From Spirochaetaceae bacterium (GTDB taxonomy: Bacteria > Spirochaetota > Spirochaetia > DSM-27196 > PWMO01): a stretch of DNA of 64,000 nt. The position numbers and the translations under genes are program-made. Position 1 is the stretch's first letter. Every line of letters starts with the position of its first letter. Below, one piece after another: positions 1 through 9,877 of the stretch. The stretch spans positions 23,530-87,529 of the forward strand of contig REDW01000104.1 in assembly GCA_007693325.1 (NCBI GenBank), written 5' to 3'. Below the pieces are notes generated by a model. The model saw only the letters and a program-made list of their open reading frames with translations. It made no database searches and had not been told where the DNA came from.

Positions 1-876
1 TATCCTGCCGAAGGAGTCTCGCTGCGCAGCGCGACATCGGATAACGTGGTGATCATCGATACCAGCGGCGGTGCGCACAGCGTTATCGGTGAGATGGACC
101 GTCCGTCGGCCAAGGAAATGCTCTTCGATAACGCTATCTATCTGCACCGTGGCGAGCAGTACGTGGTGCTGCAGCTCGATCTGCATAACCGCCGCGCTCT
201 GGTTGAGCGCAGCAACGTCAATTACTTCACCGACGCGCTGGTCAAACGCGATATCAAGGTTCTTCACGAGGACCATCGGCAGCAGCTGTGCGGCTGCGAG
301 GCGGCTGTGGGCGACATCCTGGTACGAACGCAGGTTGCCAAGTTCAAGAAGATCCGTTTTCGCAGCCACGAGAACGTCGGCTACGGCAATATCTCGCTTC
401 CCGAAGAAGAGATGCACACCCGTGCGGTGGCAATGATCTTTGCTGAAGGCAGCGCGGCCGGCAACGCGTTGGCGCAGCTGCCGCCAACCATGATCGCTCC
501 GGCCATGACGCGCATCGGCGCGCTGATCCGCAACGTGGCTCCGTTTTTTCTGCTGTGCGACGCGCGCGACATCGGTATCGCCGAGCGCCTGCGTGACCCG
601 CATTTTGGCGCGGCGGCGCTCTACATCTACGACGCCTATCCCGGGGGATCGGGACTGGCCGAGGCGTTTGTTACTGTGATGCCCGAAGTGCTGACCGCCG
701 CGCGCGAGCTGATTGCCGGCTGCCCCTGCCGGCAGGGCTGCCCCTCGTGCGTGGGGCCACGCGACAGCGCCGAAGAGATCGACGGCGATCCCAAGCAGGC
801 GCTGGGTGCACTACTGGAGGCGTGGTTGGCGCATGCGCAACCTCTACCAAAGACTCAAACAGCAGCGCGAAGCTAG
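1..876 (+). CDS. mrfA: MrfA-type DEAD/DEAH helicase, C-terminal part (5' end outside window)
   Basis: The reading frame is open from the first base; the tracked start at 46 is internal, since YPAEGVSL precedes it in frame. What is visible is the DUF1998-type C-terminal region of MrfA/YprA helicases. It includes a YPGGSG motif and a terminal four-cysteine cluster (CPCRQGCPSCVGP) that binds metal in this family. MrfA is an ATP-dependent DNA helicase that works with the MrfB nuclease on mitomycin-type DNA damage in Bacillus. The helicase core lies upstream of the window. The next gene is mrfB-like and overlaps it by 44 nt, which supports the assignment. Family identification is firm; the repair role is inferred from B. 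subtilis. Confidence 0.85.
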   Translation, partial: YPAEGVSLRSATSDNVVIIDTSGGAHSVIGEMDRPSAKEMLFDNAIYLHRGEQYVVLQLDLHNRRALVERSNVNYFTDALVKRDIKVLHEDHRQQLCGCEAAVGDILVRTQVAKFKKIRFRSHENVGYGNISLPEEEMHTRAVAMIFAEGSAAGNALAQLPPTMIAPAMTRIGALIRNVAPFFLLCDARDIGIAERLRDPHFGAAALYIYDAYPGGSGLAEAFVTVMPEVLTAARELIAGCPCRQGCPSCVGPRDSAEEIDGDPKQALGALLEAWLAHAQPLPKTQTAARS

Positions 877-2053
877 CCCCGCGCTGCCGGCCGCCGGCGC
901 CGCTGCGGCGGCCCGCGCTGTTGCACAGCCGTCTGCGGATCTCGCCGGCGAGTGGCAGCCGGTTGCGCAGCAGGTGTGGCGCGCGGTGTACCGCTCTCCG
1001 CTGCTCGGCAGCGACGCGCTGTACCGCAGCGCAGCGCACGGTGGGCTGCTGCTGGGCCCGGAGATCGATCCGCACGGCCTGTGTTTCTTTGACAGCGAGA
1101 CCACCGGTCTGTCCGGCGGCGCCGGAACCACTGTGTTTCTGCTGGCGTGCGCGCGGCTGCACGGTGCCGAGCTGGAGACAACGCTGCTGTTTCTGTCCGA
1201 CTTCTCCGGCGAGGCGTCTTTCCTGCATCTGGTACGCGATCAGCTGATGAGCGCGCAGACGCTGGTTTCGTACAACGGACGCGCCTTCGACAGCAATATC
1301 CTGCGCAATCGATTCCTGCTCAACCGCATCGACCCGCCGCACAGACCGCATATCGACCTGCTGCACCCGGCGCGGCGGTTGTTCGGCAGCCTGCTCGAGC
1401 GCTGCAGCCTGGCGGTGGTTGAACGGGATGTGCTGGGGGTAACACGCGATATCGACATCGACGGCGCGCTGATTCCAGACGTCTGGCTGCGTTTTCTCAG
1501 GAGCGGCCGAACCGGCGAGCTGCAGTCTGTTTTTGCGCACGTACGCCAGGACGTTGTGTCGCTGGTGGCGCTGCTGGCAAAAATAGAAGAACTGGTGGCG
1601 TCGCCGGACCGCGGAGGTATTGACCCGCTGCAGCGCGCGCGGCTGCTGGTGGAGTCACCGTATCGCCGCGCGGGCAGTGTGAGGCTGCGCCGCAGCGGCC
1701 TGCAGAGTTTGAGCGTCCTGGCTCGAGATCCAAGCGACCCGCGCAGCGCGATTGCGGCGCGCTACTACTGTGCGCTGCTGAAGCGCTGCGGCAACTGGGA
1801 TGTTGCTGTCCCCATCTGGCGCGATCATTTCGAGCGGCGGCGCAGCGTATGGGCCGCCATCGAACTGGCCAAGTTCTACGAGCATCGCTGCCGCGATTAT
1901 GCCGCGGCAGCCGAAACGGTAGCCCACGCCGCCGGCTGGGACCACGCGAGCGCCATGCAGCCGGAACTCACGCGCCGTCTGGAGCGCCTCGACGGCAAAC
2001 AGCGGCGTGCCAGCGGCAGCTCGGCGGTGCGCGGTCACTCCGACAGCGCCTGA
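833..2053 (+). CDS. mrfB: MrfB/YprB-like DEDD exonuclease with TPR tail
   Basis: I place the start at the ATG at 833 rather than the tracked 713. It gives the family N-terminus MRNLYQRL and has GGAGG 12 nt upstream inside mrfA. Residues about 80-250 form an RNase H-like exonuclease fold. It has DSETTGLSGG (first acidic pair), YNGRAFDS (second Asp region) and RQDVVSL (last Asp), the DEDD pattern of YprB. The C-terminal 150 residues look like TPR helices. The product should degrade DNA next to the MrfA helicase. It overlaps mrfA and so is probably translationally coupled. Its 3' end overlaps the convergent glgA by 19 nt. Confidence 0.85.
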   Translation: MRNLYQRLKQQREASPALPAAGAAAAARAVAQPSADLAGEWQPVAQQVWRAVYRSPLLGSDALYRSAAHGGLLLGPEIDPHGLCFFDSETTGLSGGAGTTVFLLACARLHGAELETTLLFLSDFSGEASFLHLVRDQLMSAQTLVSYNGRAFDSNILRNRFLLNRIDPPHRPHIDLLHPARRLFGSLLERCSLAVVERDVLGVTRDIDIDGALIPDVWLRFLRSGRTGELQSVFAHVRQDVVSLVALLAKIEELVASPDRGGIDPLQRARLLVESPYRRAGSVRLRRSGLQSLSVLARDPSDPRSAIAARYYCALLKRCGNWDVAVPIWRDHFERRRSVWAAIELAKFYEHRCRDYAAAAETVAHAAGWDHASAMQPELTRRLERLDGKQRRASGSSAVRGHSDSA

Positions 2054-3516
2054 CGGTACACGCTGAGGTAGGCGCGGGCAGTGTCTGCCAGCGGGAATCG
2101 GCGTTGCATCGCGCGCCGGCGCATGCGCACTACTGCCGCCGGATCGTTGTGCCACAGGCGCACCGCGCGGCTGACGGCGTCAAAGATCAACCAGGGCGAG
2201 GGATAGTCTATGAAGAAGCCGGTGCCGCTGTCGTTGGCTGGATTGAACTCGTCCACCGTATCGGCCAGACCGCCGGTGCGGCTGACTATCGGGATAGTGC
2301 CGTAGCGCAGCGCGTACATCTGGTTCAATCCGCACGGCTCGTAGCGCGAAGGCATCAGAAAGAAGTCCGATCCTGCCTGCACCTGGTGCGCGAGCTGCTC
2401 GCGGTAGCCGATGTTCAGGCCGAGGTTGGGGTAGCTGCGTGCCAGGTCGCGCAGGCGCTGCTCCAACAGCGGATCGCCGCTACCCATGATAGCCAGCTGC
2501 AGCGGCAGCACCTCCAGGATCCGCGGCAGAATCCCACGCCGTGGATCGCACAGTTCGTGGAAACCCTTTTGCGCCACAAGCCGGGAAACCATGCCGATCA
2601 GCGGAACGTCGTCCAGCGGCGCAAGGCCCATCTCCAATTGCAGCGTGCGCTTGGCTCGCGCCTTGTTGCTCAGATCATCGGGGCCGTAGTTGTGCGCCAG
2701 CAGCGGGTCGGTCTGCGGATCCCAGATGTTGTCATCGGTGCCGTTGATAATGCCTGTCAGCCGCGCGTGGCGGGCGCGCAACAGCCCATCCAGACCAAAA
2801 CCGTGTTCCGGGGTGGTGATCTCTTTTGCGTGCTGTGGTGAGACAGTAACCAGCGCGTCGGCACAGCTGATGCCACCCTTGAGCAGGTTGATGCGATTGC
2901 CGAACAACAGCCCCGACTCTGCGATGCGCTCGGCCGGCAGTCCGAGCGGGGGCAGGTGAGTAGTGTCTGCAATGCCCTGGTAGCCGATGTTGTGAATCGA
3001 CAGCACGCTGGCGGAAAAGCTGAACTCCGAATCTGCCTCGAGCAGCCGATTATAGACCGGCACCAGTGCAGCCGGCCAGTCGTGCGCGTGAAGTATGTCC
3101 GGGATCCAGTGCAGCGCGCGGCACAGCTGGAACGCAGCGCGACACAGCAGCGCGTAACGCTGCGGATTGTCGTGGAAGTCAGGCTGTTCGGGCGTGCCGT
3201 AGATTCCGGCGCGGTCAAACAACCGGCGATGGTCCAGGAAATAGACCCCAATCCCATCACCGTCCTGGTTGTTGGGCAGCTCTCCGCGATAAACCGCGGT
3301 CCACAGTTGCTGCGTACCCAGCGGCACACCCAGCGGGTCGGGCAGCGGTTTGAGCGTAGTGATATCGATAAAACCGTAGCGCGGTAGCAGCAAACGCACG
3401 TCGTGGCCCAGGCGCTTCAGGCCCAGACTCAACGCTGAAACGGCGTCGCCTAATCCGCCGGCTTTGGCAAAGGGTATCGCCTCGCTGCATATCATAAGGA
3501 TCTTCAGGCTGCTCAC
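2035..3516 (-). CDS. glgA: Glycogen synthase (ADP-glucose, GT5)
   Basis: 493 residues, the usual GlgA length. GlgA transfers glucose from ADP-glucose to the non-reducing end of alpha-1,4-glucan in the cytoplasm. The N-terminal ADP-glucose-binding loop reads KAGGLGD (usually KTGGL), and the C-terminal domain has PSRYEPCGLNQ and RTGGLADTV, both GT5 hallmarks. Start is GTG with CAGGAG 7 nt upstream. It follows a GNAT gene by 16 nt on the same strand. No other glycogen gene is in the window. The Lys-Ala change in the KTGGL motif is tolerated in other members. Confidence 0.93.
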   Translation of the reverse strand: MSSLKILMICSEAIPFAKAGGLGDAVSALSLGLKRLGHDVRLLLPRYGFIDITTLKPLPDPLGVPLGTQQLWTAVYRGELPNNQDGDGIGVYFLDHRRLFDRAGIYGTPEQPDFHDNPQRYALLCRAAFQLCRALHWIPDILHAHDWPAALVPVYNRLLEADSEFSFSASVLSIHNIGYQGIADTTHLPPLGLPAERIAESGLLFGNRINLLKGGISCADALVTVSPQHAKEITTPEHGFGLDGLLRARHARLTGIINGTDDNIWDPQTDPLLAHNYGPDDLSNKARAKRTLQLEMGLAPLDDVPLIGMVSRLVAQKGFHELCDPRRGILPRILEVLPLQLAIMGSGDPLLEQRLRDLARSYPNLGLNIGYREQLAHQVQAGSDFFLMPSRYEPCGLNQMYALRYGTIPIVSRTGGLADTVDEFNPANDSGTGFFIDYPSPWLIFDAVSRAVRLWHNDPAAVVRMRRRAMQRRFPLADTARAYLSVYRQALSE

Positions 3517-3532
3517 CGCTCTACTCCTGTGG

Positions 3533-4387
3533 TCAATTGTAGTAGCTGATTCTGAAGCTATCGCGGGTTACAAAACCCATCTGCTTGTAGATGTGTATCG
3601 CCGCCTGATTGGACGGTTTGACAAACAGACTGAGGCGCCGCTGCGCCTCACAGCTAGTACGCGTCAGTTCTGCCATCAGCGCGCGCGACACTCCGCGATT
3701 GCGGTACTCTTTGAGCGTGAATACCCCACCAACCTGGTCGTAGCTGAAGCCGCGAGCGTTGGTCCCGGCCATGGCTATCGGTTCACCATCGATATGCGCC
3801 AGATAGGTCTGTTGTGTTCGCAGCCGCGCGCGCAGACCACGCAGTGTCGCCGCGCTGTTGATTGTCCGTCCCGGGAGCAGGACCTCTTCGATTTCGTAGC
3901 ACAACTGCAGCGGGGCCAGACGTTCGCTGTCGGTCTGGTCGGCACGGCGGATCTGAAACCAGTCGGCCGCAGCGGCCGTCTCGGGTTGCAGGCGCTCACG
4001 GACCATCAGCAGGTAGTCCACCGTGTGAGTGGGCCGCCGCGGCAGCAGCGATTCCAGCAGCCGAACATCGGCGCCGGCGCCCATGATCATCGCGTTGCTC
4101 AGCGAACCGCGGCGCAAACGCTCGGCCAGCTGGGTGGTCAACCGTGGTTGCCACTGCTGCCGCGGCAGACACGGCAGCAAGACCCCTGAGATGGTCTGCA
4201 GAATAGCGCCGGCAACGCGCTGGTCCTCATCGCGGTAATAGATGATGCGTTCGCGTACGCGCGGCGGCAGCTGCAGCCGTCCCTCGCGCAGCAGCCGTTC
4301 ACTGAATGCCACGCAGGCCCACTCACGACTCCTGAGGAGCGCGCAAACCTCGTGCAACTCTTTCTCACGCGCTGTATACCACCGCAT
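3533..4387 (-). CDS. GNAT family N-acetyltransferase
   Basis: 284 residues. The C-terminal half (about 140-284) is a GNAT fold, with the acetyl-CoA loop visible as EYRNRGVSRALM (R/Q-x-x-G-x-G/A type) followed by a strand and helix ending FVKPSNQAAIHIYKQMGF, typical of motif B. The N-terminal 130 residues are less conserved and may be a second degenerate GNAT half. The acetyl acceptor cannot be read from the sequence. It sits 12 nt after the GH3 gene and 16 nt before glgA, so the three are probably co-transcribed. Confidence 0.8.
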   Translation of the reverse strand: MRWYTAREKELHEVCALLRSREWACVAFSERLLREGRLQLPPRVRERIIYYRDEDQRVAGAILQTISGVLLPCLPRQQWQPRLTTQLAERLRRGSLSNAMIMGAGADVRLLESLLPRRPTHTVDYLLMVRERLQPETAAAADWFQIRRADQTDSERLAPLQLCYEIEEVLLPGRTINSAATLRGLRARLRTQQTYLAHIDGEPIAMAGTNARGFSYDQVGGVFTLKEYRNRGVSRALMAELTRTSCEAQRRLSLFVKPSNQAAIHIYKQMGFVTRDSFRISYYN

Positions 4388-4399
4388 AGGTTCTGTGAC

Positions 4400-6115
4400 C
4401 TACCGATCGGAGGAGTTATGCAGATCGATCGGCAATATGCCTTCGGCGTGCAGTTGGCCCGAGAGCGCTGCAAACCCGGCGTGATACGAATCGCGTCCCC
4501 ATCCGTAGACCGCCAGTGCGGTATCCACCCAGCTGAAGCTTCTCAAATAGCTCGGTGAGAGCACCGAAAAAAGGATCAGCTCTACGTCGCTGTGGCGCAG
4601 GTCATCGGCCAGCATAACCGTTGCCGGATCCGACAGGCAGAAGATCACCGTATCGTAGCGCTCCGCAACGCGGCGGAACTCCAGCCGCTCCTGGGCGCTG
4701 GCGCGATAGACGGTTGCGGTTGAAAGGCGGTAGTGCGCTGCGCCGGGAAACTGCGCCGAGCCCTCGCGCAGGAAGTCGCCGAATCGGCCGGCCAGCAGAA
4801 TACGTTCATTGGAGCGCGGTTGCAGCGGTATGCGCGCCGCTGCGGTTATCGTGACGCTGCGGTAGGCGTGATCGGCAAAAAAGCTGCCGGCGTCCGGATG
4901 CGGCACGTGCGCTGCCACCGTTGCCGGATCAGGATCCAGCGGTACCCGGTCTTCGGGTTTCAGATAGCGCAGCTTGGTGCGCAGGATGCGCCGTACCGAC
5001 GCGTCGATGGTGCGGCGGAATTCGGGGCGCTCGCGGTAGGCCGAGTAGATTGTATGCCAGATCTGGTCATTCAACGCCGGTGTACGCGAGAGCATGATCA
5101 TGTCGCTGCCGGCCTCGAGGGCAAGCAGGCACAGTTCGGCAAAACTGCGCCCGGTCTCTCTTCCGTACTGGTACACCGCACCCATGTAGAGCTCATCGGT
5201 AATGACTATTCCTTCAAAACCCATCTGAGAGCGCAGCAGATCGCGCTTGAAGTAGGACGACAGCGATGCAGGGGTCCCGTTACCGCTGACGCGCGGAAAA
5301 CTGAGATGACCGCTCAGCAGCGCCGGGATGCCTTCGCGAATCAGCATGCGGTAGGGCACCAGGTCGCGGTTCCAGACGGCGTCAAAGTCGTCATGGATCA
5401 CCGGCAGGCTGCCGTGAGAGTCCTCAGCCGCGTTGCCGTGCCCGGGAAAGTGCTTGGCGGTTGCGATAACGCGCTGCTGCTGCATGCCGCGGAAGAACGC
5501 GCTACCCAGCACGGCGGTCTCGATCGGGTCCGAGGAGAAGGCGCGTGGGCCGATTACGTAGTCGTCGAGGTTCACGTAGACATCAACGGTAGGTGCAAAG
5601 TTCATATTGATTCCCAGCGCACGCAGTTCGGCGCCGATGAAGTAGCCGGTCTGGTAGGCATCCTGCGGCAGCCCGGTTGCCCCCAGCGCCATATTGCCGG
5701 GAGTCATGGAGGTAGTACCGCGCACGTGGCGCACCCAGCCCCCTTCCTGATCGGTAGCGACAAACAACGGAATACCGTGGCCGCCGCTGGCGGCTGCTTC
5801 ACGCTGCAGCTGAGAAATGCTGCGCGCCAGCACCGCGAGATCATTGGAATTCCAGCCGAAAACCTTGACTCCGCCGATATTGCGGCGCCGAATCCACTGC
5901 AGAATCTCGCGGCTGGGCTCTTCGGTTGCCCACCCGACCAGGAACACCTGGCTGACAATCTCTTCTGCCGACATCGAGGCCATCAGCCGGTCGATGACCT
6001 GCTCCTCGGCTTCGTCGAGCCAGAAGGTTGCGGCGGTCTCAGCGCCAAGTGGCGCAGCAGCGGCGGCCAGCAGCAGGATCAACGGCAGAAACAGGGATGC
6101 AGGACGAAGATTCAT
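4400..6115 (-). CDS. Glycoside hydrolase family 3, NagZ-like, exported
   Basis: 571 residues with a clear signal peptide (MNLRPASLFLPLILLLAAAA, cleavage near LGAET). The catalytic domain (about 40-400) has KHFPGHGN..DSH, diagnostic of the beta-N-acetylhexosaminidase branch of GH3, and ITDELYMGAV containing the nucleophile Asp. The C-terminal 170 residues resemble the second GH3 domain. It probably removes N-acetylglucosamine residues from glycans or peptidoglycan fragments in the periplasm or outside the cell. Cytoplasmic NagZ is about 340 residues and lacks a signal, so this is the longer exported type. Divergent from flgN. Confidence 0.88.
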   Translation of the reverse strand: MNLRPASLFLPLILLLAAAAAPLGAETAATFWLDEAEEQVIDRLMASMSAEEIVSQVFLVGWATEEPSREILQWIRRRNIGGVKVFGWNSNDLAVLARSISQLQREAAASGGHGIPLFVATDQEGGWVRHVRGTTSMTPGNMALGATGLPQDAYQTGYFIGAELRALGINMNFAPTVDVYVNLDDYVIGPRAFSSDPIETAVLGSAFFRGMQQQRVIATAKHFPGHGNAAEDSHGSLPVIHDDFDAVWNRDLVPYRMLIREGIPALLSGHLSFPRVSGNGTPASLSSYFKRDLLRSQMGFEGIVITDELYMGAVYQYGRETGRSFAELCLLALEAGSDMIMLSRTPALNDQIWHTIYSAYRERPEFRRTIDASVRRILRTKLRYLKPEDRVPLDPDPATVAAHVPHPDAGSFFADHAYRSVTITAAARIPLQPRSNERILLAGRFGDFLREGSAQFPGAAHYRLSTATVYRASAQERLEFRRVAERYDTVIFCLSDPATVMLADDLRHSDVELILFSVLSPSYLRSFSWVDTALAVYGWGRDSYHAGFAALSGQLHAEGILPIDLHNSSDR

Positions 6116-6190
6116 GATGCGTGAGCTCCAGAGAACTGATTCCGGCTTGGATTGTAGCCCAAATTGCTGCAGGCGGTAAAGGCGCCGGCT

Positions 6191-6217
6191 TAATGTGGAG
6201 CGCTAAAACGCCGATGA
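6191..6217 (+). promoter_or_regulatory. Sigma28 (FliA)-type promoter of flgN-flgK-flgL-fliW-csrA
   Basis: TAAT, a 15-nt spacer, then GCCGATGA, against the sigma28 consensus TAAA-N15-GCCGATAA. The predicted transcript starts about 12 nt before the flgN ATG. Late flagellar genes are the expected sigma28 targets. Confidence 0.65.
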
Positions 6218-6235
6218 TAGACAAGAGGATGGACC

Positions 6236-6739
6236 ATGAGAAGCGTACAAGAGAAGCTTGAGTTGTTGAGTAGCGTGCTGGTGCAGGAAATTCAGCTGTT
6301 GGATGCGTTGGCTGAACGCGAACGCGTTCTGCAGAGCCATCTGCTCGATCGCGACTGGCAGGAACTGCAGCGGGTGATCGACGAGATGACCGAGCTGTCG
6401 GAGAGAATCCAGCAGGCCGAAAACGCGCGATCGGACAGTTTTGACGCGTTGCGCCTTACTCTCGGCCTTGGAGAGAAAACCGGATTTCCCGAGCTGATCT
6501 CACGGCTGGACGAAGAATCTGCCGGCCGCCTGCGAACCCTCTACCGCAGTCTCAAAGTGTCGGTAATGCGCATTCGCAGCCTGACCGGCGGGATCGATGC
6601 CTACGTTGCCTCGAGCACTGCTACCATGCGGTCATTTCTGGAAGAGTGCTCGCCACAGCATCGCGGAACTATCTACCGCAAGGATGGCAACGCCGGCAAC
6701 AGAGGGCAGCACGCGGTAGTAGTGGACCGCCACTTGTAG
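6236..6739 (+). CDS. flgN: FlgN-like flagellar export chaperone
   Basis: 167 residues, mostly long amphipathic helices (residues 1-60 and 100-150) with no membrane segment. FlgN binds the C-termini of the hook-filament junction proteins FlgK and FlgL and delivers them to the flagellar export gate. The call rests on helical character, size and position immediately upstream of flgK; sequence conservation in this family is low. AGAGGATGG lies just before the start. The last 20 residues, rich in basic residues, look poorly structured. Confidence 0.75.
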   Translation: MRSVQEKLELLSSVLVQEIQLLDALAERERVLQSHLLDRDWQELQRVIDEMTELSERIQQAENARSDSFDALRLTLGLGEKTGFPELISRLDEESAGRLRTLYRSLKVSVMRIRSLTGGIDAYVASSTATMRSFLEECSPQHRGTIYRKDGNAGNRGQHAVVVDRHL

Positions 6740-6749
6740 GGGAGGGCGT

Positions 6750-8624
6750 ATGCAATCGACCTTTTCCGGTATCGAGATCGGTAAGCGCGGGCTATTCGCG
6801 CACCAGATCGCGCTCAATACCGCCGGCCACAACCTGAGTAACGCCTCTACCGAGGGCTACAGTCGCCAACGGGTGGAGCTGCGCGCGTTTCACGCTATCG
6901 ACCGCCCGCAGCTCAATCGCGCCGAGCGACCGGGCCAGATCGGGCAGGGAGTTGAAGTGGCACGCATCGAACGCGTGCGCGACCGCCTGCTGGAGGGCCG
7001 CATTATCGCGCAGGCGCACGAGGAAGGCTACTGGCAGATGCGCGACAAGTACGTGATGATGCTCGAGCAAGTCTATAACGAGCCCACTGAGCACTCGGTG
7101 CGCAATCTGATGGACCGCTTCTGGGACAGCTGGCAGGAGCTGTCGATCTTCCCGGATCAGATGGCCGCACGACGCGCGGTGGCCGAGCGCGGCGAAGCGC
7201 TGATGGAAGGTATCCAGCTGCGTTACCACAGCCTGGACCGTATCCGCACCATGCTCAATGACGAAGTGCGCGCCGGCGTGGGACAGGTTAACGAAATTAT
7301 CCGCGAGATCGCGGCACTGAACAACGAAATCGTCAAGGTGCAGGCCGCCGGGGACGAGCCCAACGACCTCTACGACCGCCGCGACCTGCTGATCAATCGC
7401 CTCTCCTCAAAGATCAACATCACCATCGATGACCGCAATCCCGATGAGTTCAGCATCTATACCAGCGGGTTTCACATCGTCCAGGGACGCATCGCGCGGC
7501 CGTTTGAGGCGGTGCCTGTGCCCGAGAACGACGGCTACTCCAACGTGGTTTGGTCGCACTCCGGCGAAGTGGCGCATTTTCGCGGCGGCACGCTGGCTTC
7601 TGTTCTCGAGCTGCGCGATGTCGACGTACGTCGCGAAGTGCAGAAGCTCGATAATATGACAATCAACTTCGTTGACCTTGTCAACGAAGTACATCGCGAC
7701 GGCTACGGATTGACCGCAGAAACCGGTCTCGACTTCTTTGTCGAGTATCCGGCGGTGCTCAATGCGCTGGGCAACTACGATCGCAGCGGTGACGGTGCGT
7801 TTGACTCTACCTACCTGTTCCGCTTGAGCGGTGCCAATTCGCTGCGCTCGGAGGAGCAGATCGGTCTGCAGGGAACGCTGACGCTGGCCGGGCCAAACGG
7901 AAACCTCGATATTGACTACTTCCCAACCGATACGGTCAACGATCTGATTGCGCGTATCAACAATTCGGGCGCCGAGGTTGTGGCGCGGCTCGACCGCGAC
8001 GGGCACCTGATGCTCAAGGGCACACCTGCCGCAGAGGTGGAGAATCCCGACTTCGTGATCCGCCACGTGGAAGACTCCGGGCAGTTCCTTGTAGGCTACA
8101 GCGGTATCCTGGCAGCTCCCGGAGCCGCCGGTGCCTACAGCTGGGAACAGTCCGACGCCGTTGACCTGCTGCGCGATGACGGCCGTTTTGCCGTTGCGCC
8201 GCTGCAGAATCCTTCAGCGTGGATTGACATGAACCCGGCGATCCGCAATGAGCCCGCGCGTATTGCGGCGGCCTTTGGTACGCCCGATCAACCGGGAGTG
8301 GTTGGTGACGGCGACGCGGCGCTGGAAATCGCGGGGCTGCGCAACAGGCCGGTAATGGTCGGGCAGATTGCTACCTTTGATGACTACTTTGCCGACACCG
8401 TGGCCGAGGTAGGTCTGAAGGGCGAAGAGGCAGATCTGGCGCTGCGCACGCAGGAAGCGATTATGAAGGACCTGCGCGACACGCGTGAGTCAATCAGCGG
8501 AGTCAACGTGGACGAGGAGCTGGCGCAGATGATCAAGTTCCAGCACGGCTACAACGCCGCGGCGCGCTTCATCACCTACGTTGATCGAATGCTGGATACC
8601 ATTATCAACCGACTGGGGGTTTAG
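6750..8624 (+). CDS. flgK: Flagellar hook-associated protein 1
   Basis: 624 residues. The N-terminus has the axial-protein pattern FSGIEIGKRGLFAHQIALNTAGHNLSNA. The C-terminus has the matching heptad helix ending in NRLGV, which pairs with the N-terminal helix in the assembled junction. FlgK joins the hook to the filament. The spacing to flgN (10 nt, with GGGGAGGGC before the ATG) and to flgL (3 nt) marks an operon. The middle 300 residues are the variable domain. Confidence 0.95.
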   Translation: MQSTFSGIEIGKRGLFAHQIALNTAGHNLSNASTEGYSRQRVELRAFHAIDRPQLNRAERPGQIGQGVEVARIERVRDRLLEGRIIAQAHEEGYWQMRDKYVMMLEQVYNEPTEHSVRNLMDRFWDSWQELSIFPDQMAARRAVAERGEALMEGIQLRYHSLDRIRTMLNDEVRAGVGQVNEIIREIAALNNEIVKVQAAGDEPNDLYDRRDLLINRLSSKINITIDDRNPDEFSIYTSGFHIVQGRIARPFEAVPVPENDGYSNVVWSHSGEVAHFRGGTLASVLELRDVDVRREVQKLDNMTINFVDLVNEVHRDGYGLTAETGLDFFVEYPAVLNALGNYDRSGDGAFDSTYLFRLSGANSLRSEEQIGLQGTLTLAGPNGNLDIDYFPTDTVNDLIARINNSGAEVVARLDRDGHLMLKGTPAAEVENPDFVIRHVEDSGQFLVGYSGILAAPGAAGAYSWEQSDAVDLLRDDGRFAVAPLQNPSAWIDMNPAIRNEPARIAAAFGTPDQPGVVGDGDAALEIAGLRNRPVMVGQIATFDDYFADTVAEVGLKGEEADLALRTQEAIMKDLRDTRESISGVNVDEELAQMIKFQHGYNAAARFITYVDRMLDTIINRLGV

Positions 8625-8627
8625 GCA

Positions 8628-9875
8628 ATGTTTCGCATCAGTACCAATATGCCCAACGACAACATGCAGTATCATACACGCCGTCGTGAGCATATGATGA
8701 ACCAGGTTCAGAATCAGATGGCGTCGCAGTCGCGGATTCAGAATCTGCGCGACGCCCCGCTGGCTGCGGCGCACTCGACGCGTTACCAGTCGTACCTGAC
8801 GCGGCTGAACCGGTTTTCCGACAACATCCGCTACGCACAGGACAATTACCGTGTTGCAGAGGGCTATATGAAACAGGGCGTAGACATGCTGCAGCGTATT
8901 CGCGAGCTGGCAATCCAGGGTGCCCACGGCACCTATTCGGGCGACGACATGCGCCAGATGGCCAACGAGGTCGACGAGCTGCTGCGCGAGTTTGTGGAGA
9001 TTGCCAACGGCCGCAACGGTGACGGAACCATGCTGTTTTCCGGCAAGAAGAGCAAGACCGTCCCGTTCCGTGTCATCGAGGGCAACGTCGACGGCGCCGC
9101 GGGATCGGTGATAACCTCGGTTGACTACGTGGGCGACATCGGAGAACGGCAGACCGAGATTGCCGAAAACTCCTACATAGAGCTTAACTTCCCCGGCAAC
9201 CAGGTGTTCTGGGCCGAGAACCAGCAGATCTACTCATCGGTTGATTCCGACGGCTATACCGTGCCGCAGGACGGCACGATCTACATCGACGATGTGCCGA
9301 TCGAGCTGAATGCCGGTGACAACATCTTTTCTATCATCAGCAAGATCAACGACTCACCTGCGGCGGTCCGGGCCCGGCTCGATCCGGTGCAGAACTCGCT
9401 GATTCTTGAGACCACCTCACCGCACCAGCTGTGGGTGCGCGACGGCGCCGACAGCAGCGTCATGCAGGACCTCGGTATCATCGGTAACGCCGATGCGTCA
9501 CCCCCGGGCAATATTGCGCCAACCGCAACTGTGTTTGGTGGTTCGCTGTTCGACTCGGTTATCGCACTGCGTGACGCCCTCTACCAGGGCGACAGCCTGG
9601 ACGTTGGCGGTGGTGCCCTGCAGGGAATTGACAGTGCGCTGGACAACCTGTTGTCCAATCTGGGGCGGCTGGGAGCCAAAGATTCGCGTCTGGAGCACGC
9701 CTACCTGCGCACCGAATTCGAAATACCGCAGATTGGCAAGCTCAACTCAAATGAAACAGATATCGACATGGCGCAGGCTATAACCAACCTGCGCATGCTC
9801 GAATACACCCATCGCGCGGCGCTTGCAACCGCGGCGCGAGTGATTCAACCAACGCTGCTGGACTTCCTGAGGTAG
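8628..9875 (+). CDS. flgL: Flagellar hook-associated protein 3
   Basis: 415 residues with flagellin-like helices at both ends: MFRISTNMPNDNMQYHTRRR at the start and NLRMLEYTHRAALATAARV near the end. FlgL is the second hook-filament junction protein. Immediately downstream of flgK and 2 nt upstream of fliW, so it is in the middle of a translationally packed operon. Confidence 0.95.
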   Translation: MFRISTNMPNDNMQYHTRRREHMMNQVQNQMASQSRIQNLRDAPLAAAHSTRYQSYLTRLNRFSDNIRYAQDNYRVAEGYMKQGVDMLQRIRELAIQGAHGTYSGDDMRQMANEVDELLREFVEIANGRNGDGTMLFSGKKSKTVPFRVIEGNVDGAAGSVITSVDYVGDIGERQTEIAENSYIELNFPGNQVFWAENQQIYSSVDSDGYTVPQDGTIYIDDVPIELNAGDNIFSIISKINDSPAAVRARLDPVQNSLILETTSPHQLWVRDGADSSVMQDLGIIGNADASPPGNIAPTATVFGGSLFDSVIALRDALYQGDSLDVGGGALQGIDSALDNLLSNLGRLGAKDSRLEHAYLRTEFEIPQIGKLNSNETDIDMAQAITNLRMLEYTHRAALATAARVIQPTLLDFLR

Positions 9876-9877
9876 GC

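Noticed and set aside
671-1540. 289-residue minus-strand ORF
   Set aside because: Antisense shadow of mrfB; arginine/glutamine-rich composition, no family features.
4733-6124. 463-residue plus-strand ORF
   Set aside because: Antisense to the GH3 gene; that gene has a signal peptide and catalytic motifs, this has none.
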